This document shows positions 54,531 to 64,000 of a stretch of DNA of 64,000 bases, piece by piece. The stretch covers positions 7,130,001-7,194,000 of the forward strand of contig OX377204.1 of assembly GCA_947396885.1 (NCBI GenBank). The letters run 5' to 3'. The stretch's first letter is position 1; each line of letters opens with the position of its first letter. The translations under genes and the position numbers were made by a program. Source of the DNA: Heligmosomoides polygyrus polygyrus. Taxonomy: Eukaryota; Nematoda; Chromadorea; Rhabditida; Heligmosomidae. The notes beneath the pieces are model-generated. The model had not been told where the DNA came from. It made no database searches and saw nothing but the letters and a program-made list of their open reading frames with translations.

Positions 54531-54773
54531 TCATGACAACGCACAAAGACCTTTAATTGTGTCTAAAACGGCAAGGTCACATTGAACGGTATACTTATCA
54601 AGACCCAAGAAGCGAGGGGATCTATAGGAAGACGGGAAGTGCTTAACCACAGCAAAATATTTGGGTTTATAGGTATTAGGCCGTTGCATATAAAATGACC
54701 GATTTGCTACCTCAATTCCTGGTCGATTTTTCGTGACTACAAATGTTTCCGCCTTAGGCACTATATATAGTTT
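54531..54773 (-). CDS. Terminal exon of an unrecognised gene
   Basis: A good acceptor (ccacttttcag/AAACTA) opens an 80-codon frame ending in TGA: KLYIVPKAETFVVTKNRPGI, EVANRSFYMQRPNTYKPKYF and VVKHFPSSYRSPRFLGLDKY followed by DLAVLDTIKGLCALS. Composition is strongly protein-like, and the segment is between, not within, mobile elements. The mariner fragment at 54862 would lie in its upstream intron. No family recognised. Confidence 0.5.
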   Translation of the reverse strand, partial: KLYIVPKAETFVVTKNRPGIEVANRSFYMQRPNTYKPKYFAVVKHFPSSYRSPRFLGLDKYTVQCDLAVLDTIKGLCALS

Positions 54774-54861
54774 CTGAAAAGTGGAATCTACTTTTTCTTT
54801 CGCTTTATGACCTTTGTGACATAATTGCCTCTTGCCGAGTTCTTGACGTCATTTTTACAGT

Positions 54862-55395
54862 ATGAGTCAACGTAATATTCGGGTGCTCTACTTATTTGAA
54901 TGGAAAAGTGGACACAACGCCATGGCCGCAGCCCTTACATTAAAGCTGCATTTGGGGAGGATTTCGCTAAGGAACGCACAATTCGCCACTGGTTCGAAAG
55001 GTTTCGATATGGAGATGAAGGTCTCGAAGACGAAGACCGAGGTAGGCCCCGTCACGACCAACTCAAAGACATGGTGGAAGCGGATCCGCGTCAAACTGTG
55101 AGAGGGCCAGCACAGCATTTCGGCGTCGACGGCAGCACTAACAGTCGCCGCTTAAATGCGATCGGAAAAGTAAAGAAGCTGAATAAGTGGACCCTGCACC
55201 GAATGACCGCCGGGCAGATGCTGAGGCATCACGACACCTGTGTTTCGTTAAGGCTGCGCAATCTGTCACAATCCTGTGCCAAAAAAGGTTGCCTTTTTGG
55301 GATAGGATCGTGGCATGTGACGAGCTATGGATCCTTTATGACAATCGTCGTCGCTCTGCACAACGGCTGGACATGAATGAGCAACCGAGGTAATG
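54862..55395 (+). pseudogene. Mariner transposase, N-terminal half, frameshifted
   Basis: Three overlapping frames reconstruct the order of a mariner transposase: N-terminal helix-turn-helix region (NIRVLYLFEWKSGHNAMAAA, FGEDFAKERTIRHWFERFRY, EGLEDEDRGRP), the linker with IGKVKKLNKWTLH, then the first catalytic Asp in IVACDELWILYDNRRRSAQ. At least two frameshifts separate these parts, and the second half of the catalytic domain is absent. Inactive relic; unrelated in sequence to the 21922-22815 relic. Confidence 0.8.
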
Positions 55396-55690
55396 TCGAA
55401 AATGGTTTCTTATGTTTCATTAATTCTCGTAGTTCTGATTTCTACAAAGGAGGAATGTCTAAGCTGTTGTCGCGATAGGAAAATGTATTAATTGTATTGG
55501 TGCTTATATCGACTAATGAAATTGCATCCAAGCGAAGTTGTGATCTTTCAAAGTTTTCAGTCAATATCGGCCATTTAATATGCAACGAACTAATACAAGT
55601 TAAGTGCACCGTTTCACCGTTGCTTCATCGTTTTGGTAATTTCTTTCTCATAATTGGTACTTTTCTTCTGGTCGCAACTGACATAGATGT

Positions 55691-56137
55691 GACGATCCAA
55701 GTGGCAGGTATCGATGTTATGAATTGTCATAACGATGTTTTGTTGCGATCAAAACTTCTAGCGCCAGGCGGGACTCGAACCCGCACCTCCCTCTAACCGG
55801 GCGGGAATGCTCTGCGCCATTACACCACGGCGCTGTTTGATCAAACGCAACATCCACACCTCGTGGGACCGATCAGCACTCACCCGTATCCGGGATGATC
55901 AGGGTTTGAATCGTTTCTGTCAAGACCATCAGCTTAACTGGTTCCATGCTGATATCAGCGGCCAGCTCATCCCGGATACGGGTGAGTGCTGATCGGTCCC
56001 ACGAGGTGTGGATGTTGCTTTCGATCAAGCAGCGCCATTGGTGTAATGGCGTAGAGCATTCCCGCTCGGTTAGAGGGAGGTGCGAGTTCGAGTCCCGCCT
56101 GGCGCTAGAAGTTTTGATAGCATCGTTATGACAGCTA
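55691..56137. mobile_element. Twin-tRNA palindromic SINE-like element (family B), complete copy
   Basis: 10-bp duplication ACATAGATGT (55681-55690, 56138-56147). Two full tRNA-like heads face each other: antisense at about 55768-55835 and sense at about 56029-56105 (GTTCGAGTCCCGCCTGGCGC). The centre is itself inverted (CTCATCCCGGATACGGGTGA, GATCAGCACTCACCCG). Potential 7-bp acceptor, D, anticodon and T stems can be drawn, but the position before the anticodon is C, not U, so it is not a normal tRNA. Confidence 0.85.
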
Positions 56138-56689
56138 ACATAGATGTCTCTCTCCAGGTACAGTGCACGTAAATCCTTGCTGTTTTTTATTTTATTTTTT
56201 GAGGCAACTCCTTATTGGTGGACAGAAACAATGGCTCCATGATTCAGGTGATAGATGCAAGATAGCTCCCCTGTGTACGACCTTCATCCACGTACTATGC
56301 TAGAATACGGGATTTAGGCCGTTTTATCCTTGCTGTCTTTGCAAGAGAAGGTCTATGTTCCTGCTTTGATTTCGTACCTGCATCGCTTTGATACTCTCGT
56401 GGTTGGAACGGCGGAGCGATGAGGGAGCTTAACTCGAAATTGTTGCTTGAAATGTTCGTGGAGAAGTCTGGGTAGAATATGAAAACAAAGTCGTTTCCGG
56501 ATCATACCCTTGCCCTCTCTCTACCTAGGGTTAGCTGGCTCGAACAGCTACCGTTGCTGAAGAGCGCCTCGTCTCGTATGTCATGCTTCTCTTTGCGCGC
56601 GTTCGAGACAAGTGCTGTTGTGCGGCTGAGACGATGTGCAATCAAATGGACATCCTCGGAGTGGCTATCGTGTGCATCTCGCTATTGTT

Positions 56690-56848
56690 CTGTAGGACAC
56701 AGTGTAGTAGAAGAGAACTTTAACAAGAGCAATGGGGCTGGCATTGGAGCTTATAGTCCCCCGTAGTATCTTATCCAGCTCTTTTTTAGATATTGGCATT
56801 TTCCCATTCATGAACAGTTGAACAATTGTGCTCCAGTTCAATTCTTGT
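56690..56848 (-). CDS. Possible internal exon
   Basis: After acceptor tgcattttag/A the minus-strand frame reads QELNWSTIVQLFMNGKMPIS, KKELDKILRGTISSNASPIA and LVKV. It is protein-like and repeat-free. The 3' limit is uncertain because several GT sites follow. Another lysine-rich frame on the same strand (57279-57140) could belong to the same gene. No family recognised. Confidence 0.35.
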
Positions 56849-57440
56849 CTAAAATGCAAGCAGTTTTTAGGGTAGTGTCGGAAACAACCACTACTTTCTG
56901 CAGCGAAAGTAGCCGAAAATCAATGAAACGAGCGAAATTCTCCACAGCAATTGAGATATGTATCTAATAGCAGTTGTGTAGGTTTTCTGAGTCAGCTACG
57001 TAGGTATCTGGCGATTTGTTGGCATTTGATTTGGGTGCTGTTGCCCTAGTCTGCAATTGTGTGTAATCTCTATAGCGCGACAGCTGGTGGCGTCTGCCGC
57101 CGTTCGAGTACCTCCGTTTTTTTTGTCCACTCTGTATTTCCCTTACTCAGCGATCGTTTTTCTTTTATTCGTTGCTTTTGATAGTTGGAGAAAATAATCA
57201 AAGGAATCTGTTTTTTAACCAGGTGCTTAGCTTTGATTGAATCAATTGCATTTTTTTTTGAAAAATTCATTAACTGCACTTGGGGGTTGCTGTTTCCTAA
57301 TAACCTTTCTATTACTACGATTAAATGAAAGTGAAATACGGCACGTGTTACACATCAAGAGACCGACGTTTGTGAAGTATTTCGTGTTTGCTTTGTTTTA
57401 ATACTCATACCGGGCGTTCAGCATAGCTACTAACCGTCTG

Positions 57441-57628
57441 GGGCCAGATTCATCAACAACTTACAGCAATCTAACGGAGCAAATACAGCCGCAATCCCTG
57501 ATAGCGCGACTCATCAAGCTATACGATGAGAAATTTCACCATATCCCTTGTTGATAAGCTGCGCTATCAGAGATTTCGACAGTATTTTCTCCGTTAGATT
57601 GCTGTAAATTGTCGATGAATCAGGCCCC
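57441..57628. mobile_element. Palindromic MITE, GGGGCCAGATTCATCAAC ends, copy 2
   Basis: Same ends and layout as 42947-43115: GGGGCCAGATTCATC and complement of GATGAATCAGGCCCC, inner CTTACAGCAATCTAACGGAG and complement, with a slightly longer centre. Confidence 0.82.
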
Positions 57629-57854
57629 TGGTTGGCGGCCTTGTCCCTAAACTTTTACGGAAGAATATGTTGACCGCAATAGTTCTTTTCTTCTTAAGGC
57701 CTTTTTACTTTCATGTAATGATTAAGAGTGGGAATAATTATGATCTATATCTTTATAATTCAGAATTACATATACCTTTTGTCTACGTCTGGCTGTTGTT
57801 TTGTGACTTTTCTGATAGAACTTGCTGCTTTTGCGCGTTAGTGTCATGCTTACG

Positions 57855-57905
57855 CACAGAATAAATAAATAATAAACAGAAATCGAGAATAAATAAATAA
57901 ATACA
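57855..57905 (+). repeat. AAATAAATAA runs (LINE tail-like)
   Basis: Two runs of AATAAATAAAT separated by CAGAAATCGAG, like the tails at 13165-13195 and 40950. The upstream 200 bp is weakly similar in character but has no reverse transcriptase motif. Confidence 0.45.
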
Positions 57906-58000
57906 GAAGAAAATCGTACGGTATGGTAGTCTTTATGATAGTTCCTATAAAGCCTGTAATCATCCGTTGTATTCATGAGGTTTATTCCCCGCCTATGCAG

Positions 58001-58395
58001 TATACATTGGATCCGATGAATCATTTTCGGATATCCGATTCGGATAACCCGATCCGAATTATCCAGAAATCCGGTGTCCGCGAAGTTGTCGTTATCCGAA
58101 TCATCCCAAAAATCCGGGGTCCGCGAAATTGCCGTTATCCGAATCATCCAAAATCCGGGTTTGCAAAATCACCGTTATCCGAATCATCCAATTATCCGAA
58201 GATTTTCGGTCGGATCCATTGTATCGAATGAATCATTTTCGGATATCCGATTCGGATAACCCGATCCGAATCATCCAAAAATCCGGTGTCCGTAGAATTG
58301 TCTTTATCCGAATCATCCAAAAATCTGGGATTCGCAAAATCGCCGTTATCCGAATCATCCAATTATCCGAAAATTTTCGACCGGATCCAATGTAT
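58001..58395. mobile_element. TIR element with ATCCGAATC array, copy 3 (longest)
   Basis: Ends TATACATTGGATCCGATGAA and complement of CCGGATCCAATGTATG. It contains about eight units of the 42-bp type in two blocks, separated by an internal copy of the end sequence (TCGGATCCATTGTATCGAAT at about 58210), as if two elements had joined head to tail. Confidence 0.7.
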
Positions 58396-58494
58396 GTGAA
58401 TGTGCATTGATTGACATTGACACTCCTCGTTAAACGCACACAACAAAAAAAAACTGCGGACGAGTTGTCGCGGCACGGCCACACACTCATCGCA

Positions 58495-58800
58495 GTAGTC
58501 TTTTGCTCTCTGCGCCCTCCTAGCTTAGAGATCGCCTCGGCGGCGTCCCCGCCTCGTTCGATCGATCTTCTGTAAGCCCGCGATGGACGCATCGCCGAGC
58601 GAGTCGTGGAGCAGTGGATAAGCGGGTTGCTTCGTGAGAGAAAGGTTGGTGGTTCGGTTCTGCGTTGTGGCATTCTTGCATTTCAGTTGACTATGTGATA
58701 CTTTTTCGACGTCTTCACGATTTTGTGCGCATCTTCCAACTGTATACACTTCGCCGCTTCAAGAGCGCAGAACCCAGCGCCGGACTCCCCCTCCCCCCCC
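58495..58800 (+). repeat. tRNA-headed repeat, partner of 41280-41640
   Basis: CCTCCTAGCTTAGAGATCGC, then GATCGATCTTCTGTAAGCCC, tRNA-like head GTCGTGGAGCAGTGGATAAG, B box region GGTGGTTCGGTTCTGC, TTGCATTTCAGTTGACTATG tail and AAGAGCGCAGAACCCAGC end, all matching the 41-kb copy. Poly-C follows. Confidence 0.65.
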
Positions 58801-59023
58801 CCCCACTGAGGACGAGAGCTTCGCTCGTAATGTTTGGAATGTGTAAATTTTTTGAGACACCCTGTATTTCAGCTTTTTCAGCACCATGTATGTTTATTAC
58901 ATAAGTGGTACTTATGCACAAAAACAACTCAAAAGTAGAGCCAACAATACAACGCATCTCACAACATCGTAAGGTAAAGTAACAAAAAGAAAACTAAGGG
59001 ATAAGCTAAAACTGAAAGAGAGT

Positions 59024-59640
59024 TTACGACCTACGGAGTAAGCTCCTTATAGACCAGTTTTTTGAAGGTGGTGTAGCGCAACCCATCCTGGCCCCTTTTA
59101 GCAGGGTCTCAAATGAGCCGATTGTTCTGTTAACGAAAAAATACCGCTCACAGTTGAGCTTAGTCGTTTTAACCTGGAGCTTGATAGGCCCACGCCTGGT
59201 GACTGAAGTGGCCCTCACCGGTAGGAACTCCTCCGGCTTGATGTCACACTTACCAAACAGAATTTTGTGAAGTAGTAGCAAGTCATTAGCCTTCTTTCTA
59301 GAAGACAGCTTGTGAAGACCGAGATTCTGATTCCTTTCAGTACTAGAGGGAATCTGGCTGTAAATAAAACCAAGCATTCTAACCATCACCTTCCTAGTGA
59401 AACTGTTCTGTACCTTTTCCAATAGGTCAATGCATTTCCGTTTAAAAGGAGAGAACACTTGAGTGCCGTATTCCAATATTGGCCTGACATATGTCTTATA
59501 AGCCCAGAGCAAAACCTTAGGGTTACGCGTTGAGAGTGCCCTGAACAGTTTAGAAACCAGTGCCATTCCTTTGTTTGCATTCACCTCACAGTGTTTGTCA
59601 AAGCTGAGACTCTTGGTATTTGGTAATAGTTAACCCTGTG
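59024..59640 (-). pseudogene. LINE reverse transcriptase, C-terminal 190-200 residues
   Basis: The uninterrupted minus-strand frame starts near 59633 without a Met (TKSLSFDKHCEVNANKGMAL) and runs through RNPKVLLWAYKTYVRPILEY, CIDLLEKVQNSFTRKV and KKANDLLLLHKILFGKCDIK to a stop at 59024. It corresponds to the region after the YADD box and the thumb of a CR1/jockey-like reverse transcriptase. The frame is intact, so this is a fairly recent 5'-truncated copy. Confidence 0.75.
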
Positions 59641-59816
59641 GCACTTCATCATCGACTTATGAGTGGAACTATTTTGAACATTTATTTATTTATTTATTTA
59701 TTTGGACGTGCAAATAGGTACAACTACACGCAGTGAAAATACAAAACACTCAACAACAAGAAAAACAACACTACAATACAACTTTTCAAATGGAATTTTC
59801 AAAAAGATGAATGTTT

Positions 59817-60087
59817 CTAACAAGACCATCAGCTTAACTGGATCAATGCTGATATCAGCGGCCAGCTCATCCCGGATACGGGTGGGTGCTGATCGGTTCC
59901 ACGAAGTGTGGATGTTGCGTTCGATCAAACGGCGCCGGTGGTGTAAAGGCGTAGCTCATTCCCGCCCGGTCAGAGGGAGGTGCGGGTTCGAGTCTCGCCT
60001 GCGCTAGAAGTTTTGATCGCAACAAAACATCGTTGTGACAGCTTACAACCTCGATACCAGCCAACTGAGGCTTAAAGAAACTGACTG
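59817..60087 (+). mobile_element. Twin-tRNA SINE-like element (family B), half copy
   Basis: Only the centre and the right arm of the 55691-56137 type are present: AAGACCATCAGCTTAACTGG to the sense tRNA-like head (GGCGCCGGTGGTGTAAAGGC ... GGTTCGAGTC) and the tail CGATACCAGCC...GAGGCTTAAAG. Flanked by GAATGTTT (59809-59816, 60088-60095). The missing side is the 5' side relative to the tail, as expected of 5' truncation during target-primed reverse transcription. Confidence 0.75.
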
Positions 60088-60949
60088 GAATGTTTTTTCT
60101 TTTCGTGGTAACCACATCGCTACAAAAGGCGATCGAAAATGAATTCCAATTATCACGTTTAGCCGTTCCTATTGCTCATAGGAACGGCTAAACGTGTTCT
60201 TCAAAGCAGAGGAAGATGGAGAGATCCGAAGATTATTGTGTTGTTGGCTCAGCCAGGTGCTCAGTACGTTTGTGGTAGCGCATAATGTCATTATGTATCT
60301 AAGCGCAGCATGTTTGCCGTTCGGCCTTGGCTCGGCGTCTGCAAATGCCCTCAAGACGCGCTGGATCGAATAGGTCGGACATACGACTCGGTGTTGTACT
60401 TACGGCTGTGTGCGTGCGGATCATTAGCCATCAGCTGTGCGACATCATCCAGCCCGGTTATTGCGTCTCATGGGACATCCGTGCTTAAACTCTCCTGCTG
60501 TATACCATTAGGCGAAGTCTTCGGGAGGTTTTTCGACTATTACTCCACACGATGCGTTCTGAGGTTCTGAGCCGCTTCGTGATGCTCGACAATCGATTTG
60601 TCGAGGTACTTGCTACAGCTGCTGATGTTCGCGTTCTATGGGTTGCTCTCTGATTGTACGACTATAATGATGTGATTGATTTGTTACTAGCCAATTAACT
60701 CTAAATGAAGCGGTGATGCTGCTCGATTGCTATGGATATGCCTCAGGCTCTATTGTTATACTTGGTGTCCAATTAGACCTATAAGTTCGCACAATTATCT
60801 TTAGGAGATGTATGGCAGATTTTTCAGTGTTTCATTCACAGAAGTATGTTTGGAGCCAAATCAATAACCAAGCGTCTAGCAGCGATAACGCTGTTTTTGG
60901 TGGCTTAAAAATAGCGTTATTGCTGCTGGATGTTCAGCTGCCAACCAAA

Positions 60950-61180
60950 CTCATGCACCAAGCAGGACTCGAACCCACCCCCTCTACTTTTATAGCGGGA
61001 TGGTACGTCTTACAAGGCTGTTATTTGATACCAAACAGCGCCAGTTGCTGTAAGGTGGCGATCCCTTCCTGGTAAGCAGAGGGTGCGGGTTTGAGTTTCT
61101 CCCGGCAGAAGAGTTTTGATCGCAACTAAAAATCCATATCACAGCTTATATCCTCGGTAACGGCCGCTGTAGGCTTCAAC
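60950..61180. mobile_element. Twin-tRNA SINE-like element (family B), diverged
   Basis: Antisense head (AGCAGGACTCGAACCC) at about 60958 and sense head with GGGTGCGGGTTTGAGTTTC at about 61080, then AGAAGAGTTTTGATCGCAAC and the tail CGGTAACGGCCGCTGTAGGC. No clear duplication. Confidence 0.6.
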
Positions 61181-61989
61181 AAAAACGATGTTATAACTGT
61201 TTGAATGTTCCCGAAATTCTCATTTTTAATTCATTATTCTTCTGCATTTTTTATTTTATTTTGTATCAATTACCTGGCGTTCAGCGGCTTATCGCCCGCC
61301 AAACGTCTGCCCGTCTCGCCCCCAAACTTCGAAAACAAAACTTATTGGATCATTGGCCTGTCGATCCCCATGAGAGTGCATGGCATAGGGTAAAGTAAGG
61401 CCCTCAAAACCGTTGATGTGAGGTTTGATTACCTTCCAGCGGTTTCCTGCAATTCCCACTTCGGAGGGTCTAATTTGCAGAAAAAATTGATAGGCCCGAT
61501 AGATTTTGCTTGGTCGGTGATACAGTTGAGGTGCTGTAGATCTGTCTGAACGCCACTTTTCTGGAGTATTTCCATCGAGGGATGGTAATTCTTTCGAAGA
61601 AGCGGACGTGTGACACCCACCCGAATGGATCAAATCTGAGCCAAAACCCGTAACTGCGATCGAAAAATCGATACCGTCGATCGATATTGGTCATCCGAAT
61701 GAACCCTACAGCCCGCTGCGATGTGGATCCAGCGGCCATCATAATCGCGTGACGCCCATTCCAATCGAACAGATCTGGGGGAACCGATAATCGATCATAT
61801 CGATCGATATTGGTCGCCGGATCACACCCCTCCATCCTCTTTTTCTCAATCTGACCATTTTCCTCCAATTTGGATCCCTTTTTATTGATTGCACGTGAGA
61901 GTAACCTTGACAGGTTTTACGTGTACGTGCAGGTTACCCTCACGTGTTCGACACGTTTCACAGGCTTATACAGGTCTGTGACAGACAGT

Positions 61990-62104
61990 CATACAGACAC
62001 AAATACAACTTACGCACACCACACACACCACACACACACCACACACACCACATACACATACACATACACCCACAGACACACACACACACCCACACACACA
62101 CACG
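61990..62104 (+). repeat. (CA)n-rich microsatellite
   Basis: About 115 bases of CACAC interrupted by CCACAC, ATACAC and CCCACAG. Polymorphic simple repeat; open frames through it (TTHTPHTH-type) are not coding. Confidence 0.95.
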
Positions 62105-62828
62105 GACAGACGGACTAATGCTTTTATATAATATTAGTAGGATTCTTCTTAATTCTGCAACCGTGGAAAACTGTTAGTTAGTAAAAATACTTCAAGCTGT
62201 AATACAAAGTTGCTTGATCACACATATTTAATCCAATTTAGCGACTGTGTTTCATAGAATGTGTAGCGAATCCTTCTACCTTTTTACCACTATCTGAGCA
62301 GCAAGAAAGTGGTGGTCTTAGAATGTGGGCTTCCTGTTGAGATAATTTCCAAACTTAGCTTGATTAGTGGTGTAAATTCCATTTCCACGAAGTTTCACGG
62401 TAGAAAATTAAACAATGTCTTCCGTCTAGTTTGGCTATTTTTTTATCAAGAATTTTGTTCATGCATAAAAAGCCGTCTTATGCTCTGAGGCGAACCAGAC
62501 ATTTGGTCTCTGTGTTATTTTTCGACTAGAAAAGAGTTTCTTGTCTGATATTGCCTCTTAAGTGAAATTTGTGATGAAAATCTTTCTTTGTAAACGCCAC
62601 ACAAGTTTATGCAATTTGCTGGCAGTTGCTTCGGATACAGGGTGTCTCAAAAAAACAATGTTTGAAAGGTGATAACTCTGCTCACAAGAAAGATACTGAA
62701 GAAGTTAGAAGCTCATATGGAAGCTTAAAAAGATAGAAATTTTCTGGCCTAAGCGCAGCACCGATTGCGCCATGCATTCGTCTGGAATGTTACGATTTAC
62801 ACTCGATTGATTGTGTTTCGCTAGAATA

Positions 62829-63114
62829 AAAGGATAAAGGACGGCGTTACTCAATCCCTTCTGGGATGCGCCAGCGCATTCTACTTCTACGGGATGTCGT
62901 GGAGGCGACATGAATGCGTATTTGGTCATACAATGACTTGCGGTGGCCAGCCGATGAACAAGTCAGCGCTCTATCCTTCCCAGACAAGTCCGGTACCAAT
63001 TCACCGACCCCGGAGGGATGGAAGGCTTGGTTGGCCTGGGCGGGAAATCCGAACCAAGAACCTGGTATCGGGTGCACGCGACAGTCGCGCCTCCTCCGAC
63101 TGCGCTACACGCGC
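62829..63114 (-). repeat. tRNA-derived SINE (family A) with 12-bp target duplication
   Basis: Near-consensus antisense copy with AAAGGATAAAGG tail. TTCGCTAGAATA lies at 62817-62828 and 63115-63126. With 9171-9460 and 12146-12444 it gives three young copies. Confidence 0.88.
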
Positions 63115-63179
63115 TTCGCTAGAATACTTGTTATAATTTCTTCGCAGTGGCCGCTTCGATTGATTTTTGCTTCTCTTAA

Positions 63180-64000
63180 GGTTTTAAACTTAAAAACACA
63201 CTACGGCTTGCGAAAAATGCAGGGTGTCCTAAAATGCAGGTACTGTTTGGAAGATTCTAAAATTGCTGCTAGTGAAGCTTCGGAAGGTGTTTGAGCCTCA
63301 TATGAAAGCCTGGGGTAACGAGATTGGTGCAATGTGTAAATAATCAAGATTGCGCCGTAAACCCGCCTGAAGCCTTCCATTTCAGACTCGATTGATTGTG
63401 CATGGGCTGAATGATGTCACAATCTCTTCACTACTTGGCCAGTTAACCTGTGCTTTACTTCATTAAACGTTTTCTGTCGCTCAGTAGCTGGAATTATGCC
63501 GATTAGCCTCTCCATTCAACTTGATTATTGTTTCAGCAATCCACAGAATCCTGCTTGGAAAATGGGGCCTCTGCTCAAATTTAAATTGTGCAATCAATAA
63601 ACTCGCTTGTGTCGTGCCTTTCACGTGGTTTTCAAGTTCTAAACGTTAAAAGGTTAATGTGATCAAGTAGCAACAAGATTGTAACAAGCATTCAGTCCGT
63701 GCACAATCAATCTTGTCTGAAATGCAAGGTTCAGGCGGGGTCACAGCGCATTCTACACATCGCAGAAACTTCGTTACCCCAGGCTTTCATATGAGTCTCA
63801 AAATCTTCGGAAGATTCACTAGCAGCAATGTTAGAACCTTTCAAACAGTACCTGCATTTTTCAGGTTACCCTGCACTTTTCACAAGCTGTAGTAAGTTTT
63901 TAGGTTTTAAACCTTGAAAGAAGCAAAAATCAATTGATACGGAAACTTTGTGAAGAAATTGGAACAAGTATTCGAGCGACGAGTGTAAATCGCAACATTC
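63180..64000. repeat. Inverted repeat, arms 63195-63400 and 63720-63950
   Basis: Blocks such as AGGTACTGTTTGGAAGATTC / GGTTCTAACATTGC...TTTCAAACAGTACCTGC and TATGAAAGCCTGGGGTAACG / CCCCAGGCTTTCATATGAG are inverted about 500 bp apart. Another large foldback; its right limit may lie beyond the window. Confidence 0.55.

Noticed and set aside
55768..56105. Functional tRNA genes (also 21503-21575, 31275-31440, 35684-35755, 59938-60005)
   Set aside because: Acceptor, D and T stems can be drawn and the B boxes are good, but the base before the anticodon is C instead of U, anticodon stems have mismatches, and each lies inside a dispersed repeat with target duplications. They are tRNA-like heads of SINE-type elements.
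61870..62177. Open frames rich in TH/HT dipeptides
   Set aside because: Translation of the (CA)n microsatellite.

Overview
This is eukaryotic DNA, almost certainly from a nematode, and it is mostly mobile-element sequence with a few fragments of spliced genes. Three observations support this. There is no dense prokaryote-style coding. Several short exons are bounded by consensus splice sites of nematode type (tttcag/ acceptors, /gtaagt donors, introns down to 47-63 nt). An exact copy of the 22-nt nematode spliced leader SL1 lies at 24060-24081. The species cannot be named from the sequence.

Layout. 0-11 kb: tRNA-derived SINEs, a GGC-rich TAA-flanked MITE, a 42-bp coding-like minisatellite, a pair of 376-bp direct repeats, and a 1.15-kb palindrome at 10.24-11.39 kb. 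11.5-21.2 kb: two minus-strand genes in tandem, read as BPI/LBP-like (TULIP) lipid-binding proteins. The upstream gene has a phase-consistent chain of six exons (21160 to 16776); the downstream gene shows its last two exons (11839 to 11481). Their introns hold nested SINEs and foldback elements. 21.4-24.5 kb: a palindromic twin-tRNA SINE, a composite mariner relic, an LTR-like promoter segment carrying SL1, and a terminal exon of unknown function. 25-28 kb: further exons, one of them also present in damaged form in the opposite arm of a 1.9-kb palindrome. 28-44 kb: nested foldback elements, MITEs, LINE 3' ends and a 1.05-kb palindromic mariner-like element. 44.7-51.7 kb: a 2.4-kb palindrome split by a 1,424-bp hAT-type element with a perfect 8-bp target duplication, followed by an apparently intact Penelope-like element (PLE). 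51.8-53.2 kb: the 3' part of a plus-strand serine-rich gene. 53.4-64 kb: a second 1.04-kb palindromic mariner-like element, a broken mariner transposase, a LINE reverse transcriptase end, twin-tRNA SINEs, microsatellites and SINEs.

The strongest novelty is the PLE. Its 942-codon minus-strand ORF has the GIY-YIG nuclease at the N-terminus, the permuted Naiad/Chlamys order. The frame continues through two nearby UGA codons for another ~100 codons. About 200 nt further on, two adjacent perfect hairpins display all three conserved core segments of a hammerhead ribozyme in a permuted, split order. The second novelty is the SL1 sequence inside an LTR-like unit. The third is a family of SINE-like palindromes with a tRNA-like head in each arm. 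Overall, the window is dominated by large inverted repeats of several unrelated families that have inserted into one another repeatedly.
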